Shown here: in pieces, positions 43,093 to 54,585 of the stretch
Numbering within the stretch: position 1 is the first letter of the stretch
Layout of the letters: every line of letters starts with the position of its first letter
Notes under the pieces: generated by a model
Told to the model about the DNA's origin: nothing
Seen by the model: the letters and a program-made list of their open reading frames with translations, nothing else
Databases searched by the model: none
Translations under genes and position numbers: made by a program
From: Thalassia testudinum
Lineage: Eukaryota; Streptophyta; Magnoliopsida; Alismatales; Hydrocharitaceae
Length of the DNA stretch: 64,000 nucleotides
Direction: 5' to 3'
Assembly (NCBI GenBank): GCA_037157565.1
Contig: JAZHRO010000014.1
Coordinates: 105,617,501 to 105,681,500, forward strand

Positions 43093-43912
43093 CAAGAATT
43101 GCCATCTGTCACGCTTCACAAATCGCTCCCCCCGTGTCTAACTGTACTTCATCATGCACGTGAGCAATCCACGATCTCTGTCACCACCCTAGTCGCCACT
43201 CGATGAGGATCCGGTGGTCTAATTACACTCGTGTGCTTCTTTAGGGATTAAATCCATGAAGTGTGGATCGAACTCACGTTGGCTACTCCGTGCAACAATC
43301 TTATCCACCGTGCTACATGCATGGATTGTCGACTTCTTTGAATTAGGCATGCGCTCTCAATCATTGGATGAAGATCCAATGACTGAGATCACGAGTTTCT
43401 TGATGAGAACGGGAAGGCCGATGGTGTTGGGCGGCTATGATGGTGCCACGTGGCACCATCATGGTCGTCCATCTTCTTTGCTTTGTAGAGGATGCCACAG
43501 GTGTTTGATTGAATCGATTTTCATATCGTTGGACTGCGATTGTCGATCCAAACCCATCCATGTGGTTGGATTTGTAGTCTGAAGATCGGATTTTCGCCAC
43601 CTTGCCCCTTGGCCTTTAATCCTCTTTGAACTGCATATGATGCTACGGAAGTTCGATCAGGGCGATCTTGGAGGCATTAGACTCCAATTGTCAGTTTGAT
43701 CAGATCCGTACAGTTGATCTTCAATTCGAGGTCCCAAAATGAATTGCCTTATCCTCTAGCCACAAAAAGAGGTGAATTAATATACAATTTGTACAAATTA
43801 ATCTAAATGCATGATGATTCATGTTATGCAATATTTATAATGCATGATGCTTCTATGATCGGAGGAACATGCATAAATAGGCAAATTAGGCCAATTAGAT
43901 GTGTACACATCA
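43093..43912 (-). repeat. Ath-6 3' LTR, part 3
   Basis: It aligns with 55513-56318. On the minus strand it begins TGATGTGTACACATC after the polypurine tract. It carries the GATC dyad ATTGGATGAAGATCCAAT (43363-43380) and a tRNA-like module. The open frame at 43256-43582 has no recognised domain and is not kept in the partner LTR. Confidence 0.88.
43258..43322 (-). other. tRNA-like A/B-box module in Ath-6 3' LTR
   Basis: Read on the minus strand: GCACGGTGGATAAG (A box) and, about 25 bases on, GAGTTCGATCC (B box, complement of 43265-43275). It corresponds in position and sequence to 55681-55745 and to the Ath-5 modules. Confidence 0.65.
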
Positions 43913-45350
43913 CAATCCCACGCCTATCTTTTGCTAGTCTCTAGGAAAATTACATGCTATTTATAAATAGAATTAGGATCAAATTACTTGGGCTTCAGTT
44001 ATTTCTCAACAATAAGAAGTTTCTAATAAAGACATCAACTACAGAGACTCAACAACACTTGGGTGTCTGCCAAAATGCAGAACGCCCCAAGCCCTCGTCT
44101 TATTCAGAAGCAGATACATTTCTTCTTTTTCTTCTTTTTTAGTTCTTTTGGATTTTTGAGTTTAGAGTTTTGGATAGCTTTCTACGGTTATCCAACCCAC
44201 TCAAGACTCGACAAGAACTTTAAGTTCTAAGCATGTTATTGGGAAAATGTGATAGATTAATTGGAAATTAGAATGGACTTCAAGTTTCTATGCCCCTATG
44301 TGACCTTATGAAAGGAAATTATGTCTAAAGGTTTATCTTTTCGATCGGTAGCTTTATTTATACTTTTTAATTTTATAGTGTCAATACAAAGACGAACCCA
44401 GTGTATATCTCCCTAGCTTATTCTACTTTCCCACTTCTTCCTAAGTATTTATGAATTATTTGTGTATTTTTGTGGGTTGGGTTCTGGACAACCAAGTCAT
44501 TAAGGCGTCAAACCCACAACTTTCTCGTCATACCCGTGCAGTGAAGTGTGGCATATTCATTTTTTTTCTTCTTTTTTATTTCTCATCATAAATATTTTTT
44601 TCTTTTTTTTTTGGGTATTTTTCTGAGTAGGTGGCTTCCCTAATCTAAGATTTATCTAAAGGCAGCAGAAAGATAATGGTCGTGTAGTTGGGTTCTGGAC
44701 AATTGGCCAATGGATTGTTACCCACGACAACTTGTCAACCATACTATCCTAGAAAGTTTATTAGTTACCTAATTTTCATTAAAACCATCAAAAAGTGAGT
44801 CAGTGTAGGTAGTGTGCAGATGCTTAGACTATAAGTCCCTTCAAATCAGATGGTAGTTTGATAAGTCGTGTACTTATCACTCCAACTTATTAAACAATTA
44901 GAAATGAATTTAAGAATGACAAGAACTTGAGAAATAAAGTCCACATTTTAGTGGACACCTAGACTAATTAAGCTCGAAGACCTAAAGAGTCTAAGTGTTC
45001 CGGTCCTATTATATTCTTTTCCTGAAGTTGAAAATTTCTAATGCCTAAGTTTTCTTTTCCTAATTCAAATTTTTTTAATAAAAGAAAAAATGAGGGAAAT
45101 TTTCAAAAAATCCAGAGGGTTAACAATATAATTCAGAAATGAATCCACCCACCCATGCCTAGCTTATGCAATGTCCTCATTATAAATAAAAGCCATGAGA
45201 AAGGACAGAATAAGGAAAATATCACCTGTATTCTGTGATGCTTTAGTCAGCTCTGAGTTAGACTGTACAAATTTTGAGTTTAGTGTCATCAGCTAGGTGG
45301 AGTTTGGCCAAAAGAAGTCAAACCAAGGTTAAAGCAACCTTGTTTGAGAC
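43913..45350 (-). mobile_element. Ath-6 noncoding tail
   Basis: No gene. It shows the shared tail layout on the minus strand: inner polypurine tract near 45145-45160 beside ATGAGGACATTGCATAAG, palindrome at 44859-44879, GGCTGG-type motifs near 44690-44750 and 44465-44545 around a purine tract (44560-44625), and a terminal tract at 43913-43932. About 45160-45350 is the end of pol and spacer. Confidence 0.72.
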
Positions 45351-46620
45351 AGGCTTCGGAGTGATGCGGTCAACATAAGGTTTAAGACATTATCCGTTGA
45401 CCTTGAAAGAATTACCCATCTTTGGGTCAGAGATTTCAACGACCTCGTTTGGTAATATCTGATCAATAATGAATGGGTCATTTCATTTAGACCTAAGCTT
45501 GCCGGGAATTAACTTAAGTCGAGAGTCAAAGAGCCAGACCTTTTGGTTTGGCTCAAAGCTCTTACGGGAAATCATTTGGTCATGAAGAGCTTTAGTCCTT
45601 GCCTTATAGATCTTGCATTCTCATATGCATCATTTCTAAGCTCCTCCAACTTAGATGGACTTTTCTGGTCTTTACAGCTAAGCCTAAGTCAAAATTGCAT
45701 TTTCTAATTACCCAGAATGCCTGATTTTCAATTTCTACGGATAAATGGCATGCTTTACCATACACCAGATGGAACGGTGACACAATGATAAGCATCTTGT
45801 ACGTTGTATGGTAGGCCCAAAGAGCGTCATCAAGCTTTTGGGTCTAGTCTCTCCTATCAGGCCTAACTGTTTCTGGAGGATATTCTTTTTCTCCTAATTA
45901 GAGATCTCGACCTGTCTGTTCGTCTGGGGGTGGTAAGGTGTGGAAATCGTATGATTCACCCTGTATTTTGGCAATAAGTTTTGAAATTGGGCATTAGTAA
46001 AGTGAGTACCACCATCGCTAATAATGGCTCTCGAGATCCCAAACTAGCTGAAAATATTTTTCTTGAAAAAATCGATGACCACCTTGTGGTCATTGGTTCG
46101 GGTGGAAATAGCCTCGATTCACTTAGACACGTAGTCAACAATTATGAGAATGTATTGGTATCCAAATGAAGGGAGGAATGGTCCCATGAAGTCAATGCCC
46201 TAAACATCAAAGATTTCGATGGGAAGGATCAGGTTTAGAGGCATCATATCTCTTTTGGCTATGGTCCCAAGTGCCTTGCATCAGGAACATGACCTCGAGA
46301 AATTCTAGGCTTCCTTGAATAAAGATGGCCAATAAAATCCAGACAGCAGAATCTTTGCAGTTGTCTTTTTTCACGGAAAAATGTCCACCACATGCAGATA
46401 CATAGCAAAACTAAAGTATGCCTTGGAACTCATTTTCTGGGACACATCGGTGAATAATTTGATCAGAGCCGATGCAGTACAATTTGGGGTCATCCCAAAA
46501 GTAATATTTGGCCTCGGATACAAGTCTACTCCATTGTTGTTTGGTTCAATCCTGGGGGATTTGACCACCGACCAAATAATTAACCATGTCATTGATCCAA
46601 GGGGTTTGGACACCCAAAAC
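45351..46620 (-). pseudogene. pol: Ath-6 integrase remnant
   Basis: Readable across stops on the minus strand: zinc-finger region near 46260-46610; ALDFMGPF-type core near 46190; KWIEAISTRTNDHKVV with a stop near 46070-46125; TNAQF and YHPQ-like text near 45920-46000; and PFHLVYGKACHLSVEIENQAFW at about 45700-45790. The overlapping frame at 45956-46141 is an off-frame reading. The frame is broken repeatedly, so only the family assignment is secure. Trp-to-stop and Gln-to-stop changes are common. Confidence 0.8.
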
Positions 46621-47054
46621 TATAAGGATAATCTCGTTCGAAAAGGTGTCAGGAATTGGAATATCCAGACATGGAAAATCAATTAGATTCTCGAAAGATG
46701 ATCCGCCACTACATTATGAGCCCTGGATTTGTATTTAATTTCAAGATTGAACTCTTGAAGTAAAAGAATTCATCGAATGAGCTGGGGTTTAGCATCCTTT
46801 TTGGCCAAGAGATGTCTTAGGGTCTAGTGGTCAATGTAGATGATGACACGAGATCCTAAAAGATAAGCCCTAAATTTTTCCAAAGCAAATACTACAGCTA
46901 GCAATTCTTTTTCTGTGACAGTATAATTCCTCTGGGTCTCATCCAGGGTCTTGCTAGCATAGTAGATGACAAATGGCTTTTTGTCAATCTTCTGACCCAA
47001 GACAACCTTTACTGTGTAATAAGAAGCATCGGTCACAATCTTGAATGGGGCTGT
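46621..47054 (-). pseudogene. pol: Ath-6 RNase H remnant, interrupted by S3
   Basis: Open over 46824-47036 on the minus strand: MTDASYYTVKVVLGQKIDKKPFVIYYASKTLDETQRNY, EKELLAVVFALEKFRAYLLGSRVIIYIDH (read here in two segments). The Asp of TDAS and Glu of EKELL remain. A degraded LKYLL..., [18 protein letters not shown]... part follows to about 46690. The upstream end is split from its RT by S3 within the expected PPDW..PFKI region, which reads continuously if the insert is removed. Confidence 0.85.
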
Positions 47055-49466
47055 TGATTAGGAGATTTTGCTCTTCAGAAATATATGTTAGAAAAATACG
47101 TCGTCGCAATAATAATCTCGTGATGGAAAAATCCCAGATAAAAAATATTTATCAATAAAACTAACCACGAAGAATTAAGTCATATCCACAGGGAATAATA
47201 GATTCATAAATTCACTAATATTTTCAATACATCATTCGAGTACACTATACAAGGCTAATATGATGTAAAATCAATTATCGATAAATTGTAGCATCAAAAT
47301 AGATCAAGAATGACTTGAATGAGCATTAATACGGAGATGATAGAATTGGGAGGGTTGAGAGACAATTACCACACAATATAAACTATTATATCAAAAATTC
47401 CTTTCTTCAACCGTGCTTCACTTCAACTAATTGTCCTCCTCTAGTAGCAAAATAGGGGAGGTCTTTCCCTCGCTCGCGCTCATTGATGGGGGTACGGCTG
47501 CCGGCGAGATCGCGCGTGAAGGTCGCCTGTCGTGAGGGCTAAGTGTGGGTGGTCGCAGTGTGGTCGTTGGTGGTCGGTGGTGGCCGGTCGGAGGAGATGA
47601 AGCTCGACGGTGAGGAGGATTGCCGATGGTGACTGTCGGTAGGAGATGATGTTGCATGCAGCCAAGAGTAGTCAGAGGCTTGAGGAGAGATGGATGGCGT
47701 CGACGGTGCGGAGAATAGAGGCCAGAAGTAAAGTTTGGGTTCCTCTTCTTTGTTGGAGGAGAAGAAGAAGAAGAAGAGAAGAAGGAGGCTGCACTATGGC
47801 GGTGCGCGAAGGTGTGGTGCATGCGTGGCTGAGGGGGAAGGCCATGCGCAAGGGCTGCTTCGCGTGCGTGAGTGGTCGCGTGCGAGCGTGGTCGCGCGGT
47901 GGGTCTACTGCTGCTGCGATTACGCTAAGGAGGGTGTGTTGGTGCTATTTTGGGCGTCGGAGAGTCAGAGGAAGAAGCTGTTACTGCAATCACGAGAGGA
48001 AGGTGAAGGTGTGGTGGTGCTTCATGGTGATGAATGGTCGCATTGAAGGAGAGCCGCAGTCGGAGGTCCAAGTGGTCGAGGGCAATCACGCGGTGACGGA
48101 AGTCGAGGTGCGGTGGCAACGTTGGAGCAGTCACCTACGACCAGGGTAATGTCTATAGTCGAGGCACGGTGCGAGATGCGGTCGGTGGTTGGTCGAGGTC
48201 GTAGGATAGAGGCGCGATCGTGGATGAAGGCTCGCGGTCGTGAGTTAAGAAAGGGCATGCGGTTGTGGGTTTCTGTGAGGGCGGCAGGAGAGGAAGATGA
48301 TGGGGGTGGGGTCCTGTGGTGGAAGTGATACGGACCCCTTGATGATGCTCCACATGCACCTGGGGGCAGGCAAGGCCATGACCCAATGGAAGCCTCCCCA
48401 GCGTCAGCCGTAGCAGGAAAGGAGGAGTTGACTGGCAGAGCTCACATCAAAGCCAATTTTGGGTATGAGCAAAGCTACAGCTCTGCCATTTTGAAGCTTG
48501 AGGTACCCTCTTCACCGGAAAGGGAAGATCACGTTGGGTGGTGTGTGGTCACCTATGTAGGGGAGATTTGAGTAGATTTTGTTGGGAGAATGTGTTGACT
48601 TTTCTATGTTGTAAGGGCTACATATGCCCACACCCATGTTGGAGGCAATGGAGACAAGCAAGCAAGAACACTTTCTCTCCTTGTGGTTGTTAGTTTCCCA
48701 CCCACAATTATATCCTCATGTCTCATCTTTCACCTTCCATCTAGACTAGCCCAAGTGGTAGAAGGTTCACCTCCCACTCAATAGCCTAGCAACACCTCCA
48801 TCTTTCGCTGATCACCCTCAGAACGTCGGCTCATAGGTCCACCTTGCCGCGTTCTGTATCTATATTCCTGTGTCGTGACTTGCATGTATTAGGAAGATGA
48901 GCTTCCCTTGGGGAAGTGGGGGAGAGATGTTGGAGGGTAGGTCCTCCCTTCTTAAGGGAGGAAGATGATGAAGGCTCTAGAGCCCCCCTCCCCTGGCGTG
49001 TGAGTGCCTTTTTTTAACCAGGGAGGGCACCCACCAAAAAGGAAATAAGAGGGGGTGAAAAGGAAATTGACGGGGGTGACAGGCCTTGTTTGGTGGCGGT
49101 TCGCACTGTACCAAATTAGGAGTCTTTTGAAGAGAGGTGCAAATGCAACCGTTCTTACCATATCAATGGCTCCTTTTAATTAAACCTGTCATGAGTCAAA
49201 ATAGGAAAATAAGTCTCAAAAAAAGATCCTATTAATTTTCTTACTATCCAAATACCATTCCAATTTTTATTCCTCAATCAATTCCTACCTAATATATCAG
49301 TATATGATTGTGTGAAGAAATTTATGTATGCAGAGTGTTTTCATGCAGGAATGACAAAGCACGAGCTTATCTAAATTTTCAATGTAATGCATGCTCAAAA
49401 TCTTATTGTAATCTCAAAATTAAATATTCTTAGGCCTAATTATAGTTCACTCAAGTGAACTTATCA
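47055..49466 (-). mobile_element. LTR insertion S3 in Ath-6 pol, related to S1
   Basis: TGATTAGGAG...AACTTATCA is flanked by GCTGT (47050-47054) and ACTGT (49467-49471), a target duplication with one transition. Its right end (AAATATTCTTAGGCCTAAT, then TTATCA) matches the S1 end (AAATATTCTTAGGCTTAAT, then TCATCA). Its left part has CATATCCACAGGGAATAA, as S1 has GTGTCCACAGGGAGGC. Like S1 it holds a GC-rich block (47450-48320) with many chance frames, and (AAG)n at 47757-47783. The extra length compared with S1 is mostly the segment at about 48328-49170. Confidence 0.8.
48328..49170 (+). other. Unrecognised cassette within S3, possible chromovirus 3' fragment
   Basis: This segment has no counterpart in S1. 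It contains a 61-codon frame (48386-48571) of unknown type, and AAGTGGGGGAGAGATGTTGGA at about 48920-48940 (quoted as AAGTGGGGGAGAGA then TGTTGGA), which looks like a polypurine tract followed by an LTR start. It also contains TAGCCCAAGTGGTAGAAG and GGTTCACCTCCC near 48748-48775, weakly like Pol III boxes but too close together. I could not find its ends or target duplication. A nested gypsy 3' end is the simplest guess. Confidence 0.35.
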
Positions 49467-50400
49467 ACTGTCTAGACCGGTGGTTGCAACGCTGCAGCAC
49501 AAGTGGCTACTGTTTTGAGTAAATCAAATGCCTTGTGGCATGCTTCATCAAATTCAAATAGCGTATCTTTGGCCAGAAGGTTGCTCAAGGGTTAAGCAAC
49601 CTTAGAAAAGTTCTTGATGAACCTTTTGTAAAACCCACATAACCAAGAAATTATTGGATTTGTTTAATAGATGTGGGTGGGAGAAGTTTGGAAATAGAAT
49701 CCACCTTAGCTCGAACAACTTCAATTCACAAGAGACTACATGACCCAAGCCGGTGCCTTCTTGTGTCATGAAGTGACTCTTCTCCTAGCTAAGGACTAGT
49801 TTAGTTTGGATACATCTCTTTAGGATCAATTCAAGATTATCTAGGAAAGACTCAAATGAATCTTCGAAAATGGAGAAATCATCCATGAATACCTCCATAC
49901 AATCTCCTACCATGTTTGAGAATATGGCTAGCATGCACCTTTGAAAAGTCACAGGTGCATTACAAAGCTCAAAAGACATTTTACGGAATGCAAAAGTTCT
50001 GTAGGGACAGGTGAAAGTTGCCTTTTCCTAGTCTTCGGGATGGATAGGAACTTGGTTATTTCTCGAATAACCATCCAGGAAATAGAAATACTTTTGCCTG
50101 GCTAACCTTTCAAGAATTTGGTCGATGAAGGGAAAAGGGAAATGATCCTTTTTTATGGTTGTGTTCAACTTCCTGTAATCAATATAGACTCTCCAAGAGG
50201 AAGCTGAATGAGTCATGATAAATTCGCCTTTCTCGTTAGTCACTACGGTAATTCTTACTTTCTTGGGAATAATTTGCATAGGACTAACCAAGGGATTATC
50301 TGAGATTAGATATATGATTCCTGCATCAAGCCACTTGATGATTTCCTTTTTGACCACTTCTCACATATTAGGGTTTAATCACCTTTGCATCTGGTGAGAA
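49467..50400 (-). pseudogene. pol: Ath-6 reverse transcriptase remnant
   Basis: Minus frames: VKKEIIKWLDAGIIYLISDNPLVSPMQIIPKKV, VYIDYRKLNTTIKKDHFPFPFIDQILERLA and FYFLDGYSRNNQVPIHPED (50028-50357, each motif quoted in part), then MSFELCNAPVTFQRCM and EVFMDDFSIFEDSF (49785-49979). GLCNAP reads ELCNAP. The catalytic FMDD is intact. Thumb-like LPPTSIKQIQ text lies near 49640-49690. Stops separate these frames. Confidence 0.87.
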
Positions 50401-51310
50401 GGGCGAGATCCATCTTCCATAAAAATTCAATTACAATAAGATGGCTCAATCCCCCTAAGGTCGTGAATGGTCCAACCAATTGCCTTTTTATGTGCCTTAA
50501 GGACCTTAAGCAGTTTCAATTCTTGATCCTTAGTCAACTTCACACTGATAATCATAGGGAGCATCTTCTTTGGTCCTAAGAACTCATATTTCATATTGTT
50601 AGGCAATGGTTTGAGCTCTAGTCGGGGCGGGCTGAGAATAGAAGGTATGGAGGATGCTGATGAAGACTCATCAGGACAATCTAGAGGAAGAGGTTGAGAA
50701 TGAAAAAAATCAATAACCTCTTTAAAGTGTGGTAGGTCTACCATAGAGGGTTGTGGTTCAGGTTCATTGGTGCATGTGGAATCCTCGAGAATAGTGATAG
50801 CCATGCAAGTCTTAATATTAAGATCATTATTCTCAAGTTCTTCAACATATCCACAATGCTCAAATTTGTTAATTGCCTTAAAGATATCAAGTGTCAATTT
50901 TCTGTTCCCAAAGGTGATCTCCATACTACCACTTTCATAGTTTATGTTGGCCATAGTGGTAGCCAGGAATGGACACCCTAGAATTATGGGTGTGTTCCTC
51001 AACTCTTCAAGTACATCCATGTCAAGGACTAGAAAATCTACAGGAAAATAGAAATCCTTGACCTTAACAATAACATCCTCAATAACACCTTTCAAGTTTA
51101 TGATTGAACGATCCACTAATTACAGTGTTACTAAGGTCAGCCTAAGTTCACCTAATCCAAACTTTTCATACAGGAAAGTTGGAATTAGGTTTATGGATGC
51201 ATCAAGATCCAAAAGTGGCCAGTCAAAGGTGTAATCCCCGATAACACATGAAATCAAAGGGACACATGGATCTCTCTTTTTATGAGGAAGGTGATGTGGG
51301 ATAACAGAAC
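50401..51310 (-). pseudogene. pol: Ath-6 protease and RT-linker remnant
   Basis: A 229-codon open frame (50427-51116) covers the C-terminal half of the protease (VLDMDVLEELRNTPIILG, CPFLATTMANINYESGSMEI, KLTLDIFKAI) and the linker (PPRLELKPLPNNMKYEFLGP, HKKAIGWTIHDLRGIEPSYC). Just upstream, across one stop, the active-site region reads LLDLDASINLIP: the catalytic Asp is present, but the Gly of the usual DLGAS is Asp. This is the longest Athila open frame in the window, probably by chance survival. Confidence 0.86.
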
Positions 51311-53290
51311 TAACCTACTCGGAGAGTATCACCTTCCTCGAGGTGGATTCTTTCGGCTTACCCTTTTGTGTGCATAAATCCTTTAAGAACTTAGCATAAG
51401 TTGGAATATACTTAATTGCATCGAGGAGAGGGATATTGATTTTGACATTCTTGAATATATTCAAGAGCTCCTCATTGCTATCAATAGGTTTCTTCCTCCT
51501 AGGTTTTAACAAGGCTTTGGGGAATGGGATGTGTAGAGTCATTGGATTTGGGGTCCTAGGCCTTAGTTTCTTCTTTGATTTTCTCCTTTCCTTTCCTAGG
51601 CTCGCCAGGGTTTGATTGACTAGAAGAGGGTAGTTCAGGATCCTAGGTTTGCTTGCCACTCCTCAAGGTGACAGAGTTTGCAAAAGTGTACGGGTTTGGG
51701 TCTTAGGGAAGGTTAGGAAAGATTGGAGGGGCTTGACTAGCCAGATATCCAGGAGCAGAAGAAGAAGAATGACCCTACTCAACCACCTGAGCATGTGCGT
51801 ATGGGTCCTTGTGATTCCTGTACCCTTGGGCTCGATTGCCCTGATTTTGTATGTTTCGGGGGTTGGGTATGGGTTGAGATGGTAGAGATACAAGCTGTCA
51901 GGTATTCGCAATGAGCCCAAATTGCAGTTTGTCCAGTGAGGTTTTCATTTGCTGCATGAGCTGGAGCATAGATCCTTGCATTTCTACCATCTAACGGTTC
52001 ATATCAACCTGCCTTGCTGGTTGTCGAGCATTCCATGCTAGCTGATTGACCTGATTCGGGGGTAGCTGGGTGTATACATGACCTTGACCCATTGGTCGAT
52101 GTGGTGCATAATTGTTGGGTCACATTTGGGTTTGTTGCCTTAGGTTTTTCTAAGAGAAGTTAGGGTGGTTCCTCCAACCCGGGTTGTAAGAATTAGAATA
52201 TGGGTTGGACCTAACATTCTCCTGTATAGCCCACACATCCTTATAGGGTGAGGATGGTAGGAAAGAAGGAGAAGGATCAGAGAAACTGGGATCAAAGGCC
52301 CCAGTTTGGAACTCATGGAGTTTCGAGAAATCCTAGCTCACAGTTGAGCCATTCCAATTTATTTACGAACTCTTGTCCAATAGGAGCTCGTGAAGAATGG
52401 AATCCCAAATTTGGGATTGAGTGGATCTAGAAGTATTTGCAGAGTTTCCAGCCATCCACTCTTCTATCCTTTTTGCAATGCGGTCCACCTTATCAAGTTT
52501 ATTATAAATCAATTCCATATCGAATGAATGAGAGTCGCGGACCTCATTAGCATTCAGTCTGGGTAGCTAGGACCGGTTGAAAGTGTCCATGGAGGCACGA
52601 TTGATAGAATTCTCACTCATTTCCTCAAATAAGAAGTATCCATGTGATTATGGAGTTGCTTAATCAACCCATGATAGAAAATTTGCACGAGTTTGCCATT
52701 TCGACACCTCGTGGTGTGGGTACTTCTGCAATAGATCTTGGAATTGCTCCCAAGTACCATAAAGTGGTTCCCCTGGCCGTTGGATGAAAGTCGTAATCGC
52801 CCTCTGCAAAGCATTGGTACGCCCAACAGGAAAAAATTTCTTCAGGCGGACTAATTTAAGATCATTCCAAGTGTTTATTAGCCTCCCAATTGTTCTGTAC
52901 CAATGTGTAGCCGTATCCCTGAGAGTGGGGGAAAAGCCTCATGATCATTTACTCCTCGTCCATGTTTCATGCTTTGGTGGTCTGGAACAAAGTGGTCAAG
53001 TCTTTCAAATGTTGAAACAGGTCTTCGGAGCCAAGCCCATGAAAGTTTTTAATCAGGCTTAAAAGTTGGGGCTTGATTTCCACATCACCTGTTGGAATTA
53101 GGACATCGGAATGGTCACTGTAGTTTGAAGGATCATAAAGATCCTTCAAGGGCTAAATATCTTGACCATTGATCTGCTGGAACGATTCTTTCATTTGTTG
53201 CAATTATTCCAATTGCCTTTGTAGCAACTCATGCTGATTCAGAGGTGGAGGAGGTGGTTGATCAGCTATGGGATCTATTTGACTAAAATT
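51311..53290 (-). pseudogene. gag: Ath-6 gag remnant
   Basis: Gag text on the minus strand: LKDLYDPSNYSDHSDV, IKPQLLSLIKNFHGLGSEDL (52967-53149), RLFPTLRDTATHWYR, KKFFPVGRTNALQRAITTF, then FEEMSENSINRASMDTFNRS, all across stops and frame changes. The C-terminal part has SVTLRSGKQT and the junction motif VKINIPLLDAIKYIPTYAKF (51315-51480). The layout equals that of Ath-4. The plus-strand frames overlapping here are shadows. Confidence 0.85.
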
Positions 53291-54585
53291 CAACCTACTC
53301 CTTGAATGGTCTAATGGTCATTCCAAATGGGGATTCAAAGACCTCCTTCCAAGCATACACTAGGAACGGGTTGGAAGCATGGAGAAAAGAGACCCTGTAA
53401 CTCAAGCAAACAATCCTATCCTTAGGTAGGGTAGCCTAAAGACCTACAAACTCATAGAATCCTTCTTAAGATTAAAGATGATTTGGTCTACTCTGATCCA
53501 GTCAATTCAACCAGTCAGAGGGAGGGATTAGGGAGAAGGTACTTCCCTTGGCTTTCACCTCAGGTTCCTTTGATACCCCCCAACTACAGTCGTTTGACAC
53601 TACTCCCCTAGCAAGACATCAAATTGACTAGTAGAAACAGATTAATAAAAAATAATCTCCATATGAGCCCCAAAGAGCTAGTCTAGTCCTTAAGGCCAAC
53701 GTCTACTTGATTTTAATTAAGCTTGGGATGTTTGTGCTTTCGGAATGTGTTGGGCCCTTAGAATGGGTTGTGCCCTTAACGATTAATTAAGATGTGTGTG
53801 TGTTCATAACCAAGGTTTTCAAGCAAGATTATTAGGATGAGGTAGATTTTAGGGTTCAAATCTTGTTTAAGTAGATTTTAGGATTTGTATTAGGGTTGAT
53901 TCAATCAAGTTCAGGAGGCACACCAAGATTTGAAAACACAAGTGAAGATATTTTCCCTTTAAAATAAAAATAAAGTCGAGTACTTGGTTCTTGACCTTAA
54001 ATTTCAACCCTAAAGAGCAAGCTACTAGATGAGTTGTTTTTAAATGAAGTGGTGTGACCCAAATAACTTAAGCAATTGGCCATGCACCACAAAATTAGGC
54101 ACACAAGTGATTAACCTAATATGATTTTTACTAAATTATGTGTTTGTGTGTGTACTGGTTCCAAAGATCGATTTACCGATTGAGTAAGAAAAATCCGAAG
54201 AGGTCATGTACCTCAAGTTGTGGGTACATGTAGTGTGTATGGTAAAGAAATCCCACAATCAGATTAGATATATTTTTTTTATAAGCAGAGGGTGAGGTGG
54301 GTGGGGGTGACAAACAAACAACCAAACTAACCTAAGGTTTATGAAAGCACCTAGGTTAATTAAGGTTGGAATTCTTTAGTGATTAAATGAAAACTATGAA
54401 GGGGGGAAGAATGGGGGAGTACTTACAACGGTCTTCAATAGTACTTTACTCCTATCTACCACTCATAGATTCCTTGTCGAGATACCTGCAAGATAATAAA
54501 AGAAAAAAAGAGATATTAGAGAATAAATAAGTGCGAGGAATGAGAAAAATAATCGGGATCCATTGACTCAACGATGATGCCAAAA
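53291..54585 (-). mobile_element. Ath-6 leader and primer site
   Basis: Noncoding leader between the 5' LTR and gag. Next to the LTR, the minus strand reads TTTTGGCATCATCGTTGAG (complement of about 54566-54584). This resembles the Athila primer site for tRNA-Asp (TGGCGCCGTTG...) with changes, and the Ath-7 version (TTTTGGCATCGTTGCC). The rest is AT-rich, with no gene seen. Confidence 0.65.

Noticed and set aside
47427..48386. Multiple plus- and minus-strand frames in S3 as genes
   Set aside because: Simple-sequence and GC-rich LTR content with mutually overlapping frames and no domains.
48748..48775. SINE head with Pol III boxes
   Set aside because: The A-like and B-like words are only about 16 bases apart, too close for a tRNA-derived promoter.
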